A stretch of DNA of 64,000 bases from Glandiceps talaboti (taxonomy: Eukaryota; Hemichordata; Enteropneusta; Spengelidae), in the NCBI RefSeq assembly GCF_964340395.1, contig NC_135549.1:29914832-29978831 (forward strand), in the 5' to 3' direction. The notes below the pieces were generated by a model that was given only the letters and a program-made list of their open reading frames with translations, searched no databases and was not told the DNA's origin. Within the stretch, counting starts at the first letter, position 1. Each line of letters begins with the position of its first letter. The position numbers and the translations under genes were made by a program. This document shows, piece by piece, positions 62,217 to 64,000 of this stretch.

Positions 62217-62644
62217 TAAAGTCAAAATGTAGAATGTGTGCAGTTCCAATCCTCAAATCGCCTTATGTTTTTCACCACTTTTTTATTGCATTTTGTGAAA
62301 ATGTCATTCAAGAGAAAATGTAGTAATGCCTAATGGAAATATTTTGTAAAATTTAACAAAAAACTAGTGATAATAGTGTGGATCACCATGGTTTCTAAAG
62401 ATAACCAAATAATGATAACATGACAAACTGCAAAGATTGTCATGGAACATAAAATTGTCATTATGAAATTGTCTTGCAAAGTAGGTCTACTTTGGCTTGT
62501 AACGAGTTTTATTCACAGATCCTACATGTACCGTTGTACTTTGTGTCCAAATGCATGAAGATAACTGTACATGTGTTCGTGTGATTAATATTCAGGGTGA
62601 AATTTAAAAAGATTGATAGATTTTTGAGATACAAAAATATACAT

Positions 62645-62800
62645 ACATATCATCATCATCATCATTAATTAAAGTCGATTTCTTCCCCCTTGCGAGGGGG
62701 TCACCGACTGTCCTTCTTTCCATGTGGTAATCACATTCCTCCATTTCTGCCTGTTCCCATAGTCATTGATGTTTAATCCAATCATACACATGTACATTCA
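62645..62800. repeat. Possible dispersed repeat starting with (ATC)n
   Basis: (ATC)n, then GATTTCTTCCCCCTTGCGAGGGGGTCACCGACTG containing a CCCCTTGCGAGGGG hairpin, then CATTCCTCCATTTCTGCCTG. It is GC-richer than its surroundings. Class unknown. Confidence 0.35.
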
Positions 62801-63860
62801 AAACAATGTGATTGTGTGTACATGTATGTGATTGCATATTTTAATGATCAATGTACTCTGTTGATGATAGACTAAATGTATTAATCACAAGGCTGTGTTA
62901 GTTTTCACTATCTGCTATGAATACAAATATGTAACATGTATTTAGTATATATTGTTTGCTATGATTGAAACTCTGGAACATAATGTAATGCTACAACATG
63001 AACGTTTTTTTTTTTTTGAAACTGCTTTGTTAGATATACATGTAATGATTTAATCATAATATCATATACACTGTACAGTACTAAATCACCTGTGGGTAAC
63101 CATAGATGTGCATAAGGAACGAGTGAAAGAGTACCGATCAATAAAAATTTAATGTAATCCCTCATATCTAATCAATATTCTAGTGTTATCATAGGATATC
63201 AAGGCACTACATATATAGTACATGTAGGTTATCACCTGACTGTATATCTAAATGTTATGTGGAATAGAATGAGGTAACCACAAGTTCTTTTAAACAATAT
63301 ACATGTACCATGTGACAGCAGCCTCTGTCAAGGAACACCATGTCATATCATATATTCATAACCACAGCCTCGTACATGGATTTCAAACTTAAATTTAAAA
63401 AGAACCCTTTAGAACACGAAAGATAGAATAAGCGTAGTTACAAATGTATATATTAGGGACTGGTGTAAATAATTTATTAATTCCATGGGGTTTCAGCATT
63501 CCGAGATGGAAAATGATTTCCTCCTCCTTCAACCTCAACCTGTGGGTAAACATATTTGTGTAACATAATGTGGTGCAATATATTAAATCAAATTATTGTT
63601 GTGTCCACACCTAAAAATCAGCACCCAATGAATCATTATTTCAATTTATTACTAGTATTATACTACTTATGGATAAAATAAACCTCTAACTGACATGTAC
63701 AATGTACAATGTCTAATTACAGCTATTGCCAGTTAATATATTGGTGGTTTTTGGATTGGAAAATAATACTCTGTTGCAGCCAGTGCAGATACATGTACAA
63801 TGTACATTGTTTTAATCAATTTGCTATATTTTGTTAAATTAGACTCTTAGAGTGCATTCT

Positions 63861-64000
63861 ACCAAATATAGGCATACATGTACCTAAGATCAAGGTAGTC
63901 ACAGTCACAGCACTACCAAATATAGGCATACCTAAGATTAAGGTATTCACAGCACTACCAAATATAGGCATACCTACATGTAAGATCAAGGTAGTCACAG
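63861..64000. repeat. Tandem repeat cut by the right window edge, about 45-60-bp unit
   Basis: TACCAAATATAGGCATAC...CCTAAGATCAAGGTAGTCACAG recurs three times, with length differences from an inserted ATGTA(C) and a duplicated CACAGT. Confidence 0.9.

Noticed and set aside
63497-63541. Possible next PRPF18 exon (AG...GT bounded, HSEMENDFLLLQPQPV)
   Set aside because: It does not encode the expected VIRRLRERGEPI-type segment and does not resemble any PRPF18 region.

Overview
The window is animal nuclear DNA. It is AT-rich, with small exons bounded by GT/AG splice sites, long introns, many microsatellites and minisatellites, and several families of short inverted-repeat transposons. The palindromic string ACATGTACATGT recurs throughout. 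Together these suggest a marine invertebrate (hemichordate, cephalochordate or a spiralian such as a mollusc), but I cannot place it further. No bacterial, organellar, CRISPR or convincing tRNA/rRNA features were seen.

Two protein-coding genes are supported, arranged head to head about 4 kb apart. Gene 1 (minus strand, start codon at 52010, stop at 1958) has five exons whose phases join exactly (0, 1, 1, 0) into a 504-residue protein. It has a signal peptide and then an endonuclease/exonuclease/phosphatase (EEP, DNase I-like) domain. The domain appears to be interrupted before its last catalytic motif by a Cys-rich EGF-like segment and a two-pass membrane hairpin; the final S-D-H motif follows the second membrane segment. 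This is the most interesting item in the window. Its last intron is about 41.6 kb and fills most of the window. Gene 2 (plus strand, from 56034) is the 5' part of PRPF18, pre-mRNA splicing factor 18: three phase-0 exons are present and the rest lies beyond the right edge.

The remainder is repeat-rich noncoding DNA. From left to right:
- 6.0-8.6 kb: an inverted pair of elements built of units with TAATTTGCAT.
- 7.6 and 33.2 kb: two identical 167-bp MITEs (miniature inverted-repeat elements) with 5-bp target duplications.
- 10.4 kb: a 180-bp triplication.
- 12.2 kb: a TA-flanked foldback element.
- 24.9-27.0 kb: a 31-bp minisatellite split by an insertion.
- 30-32.5 kb: an old tandem array split by a foldback composite.
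- 37.7-38.9 kb: a bipartite tandem-array element.
- 43.3 kb: the tail end of a LINE reverse-transcriptase ORF.
- 48.1 kb: a MITE with 9-bp duplications.
- 51.3 kb: a PIF/Harbinger-like MITE.
- 54-55 kb: more foldback composites.
- 57 kb: an element with inverted arrays of a 16-17-bp unit.
- 60-62 kb: 33-bp and 30-bp minisatellites inside PRPF18 introns.

The two genes are not obviously connected in function. One encodes a predicted secretory-pathway membrane phosphodiesterase/phosphatase, the other a nuclear splicing factor. Coordinates of exons and the main MITEs were read base by base; those of old degenerate repeats are approximate. Stretches without comment hold AT-rich sequence in which I recognise nothing.
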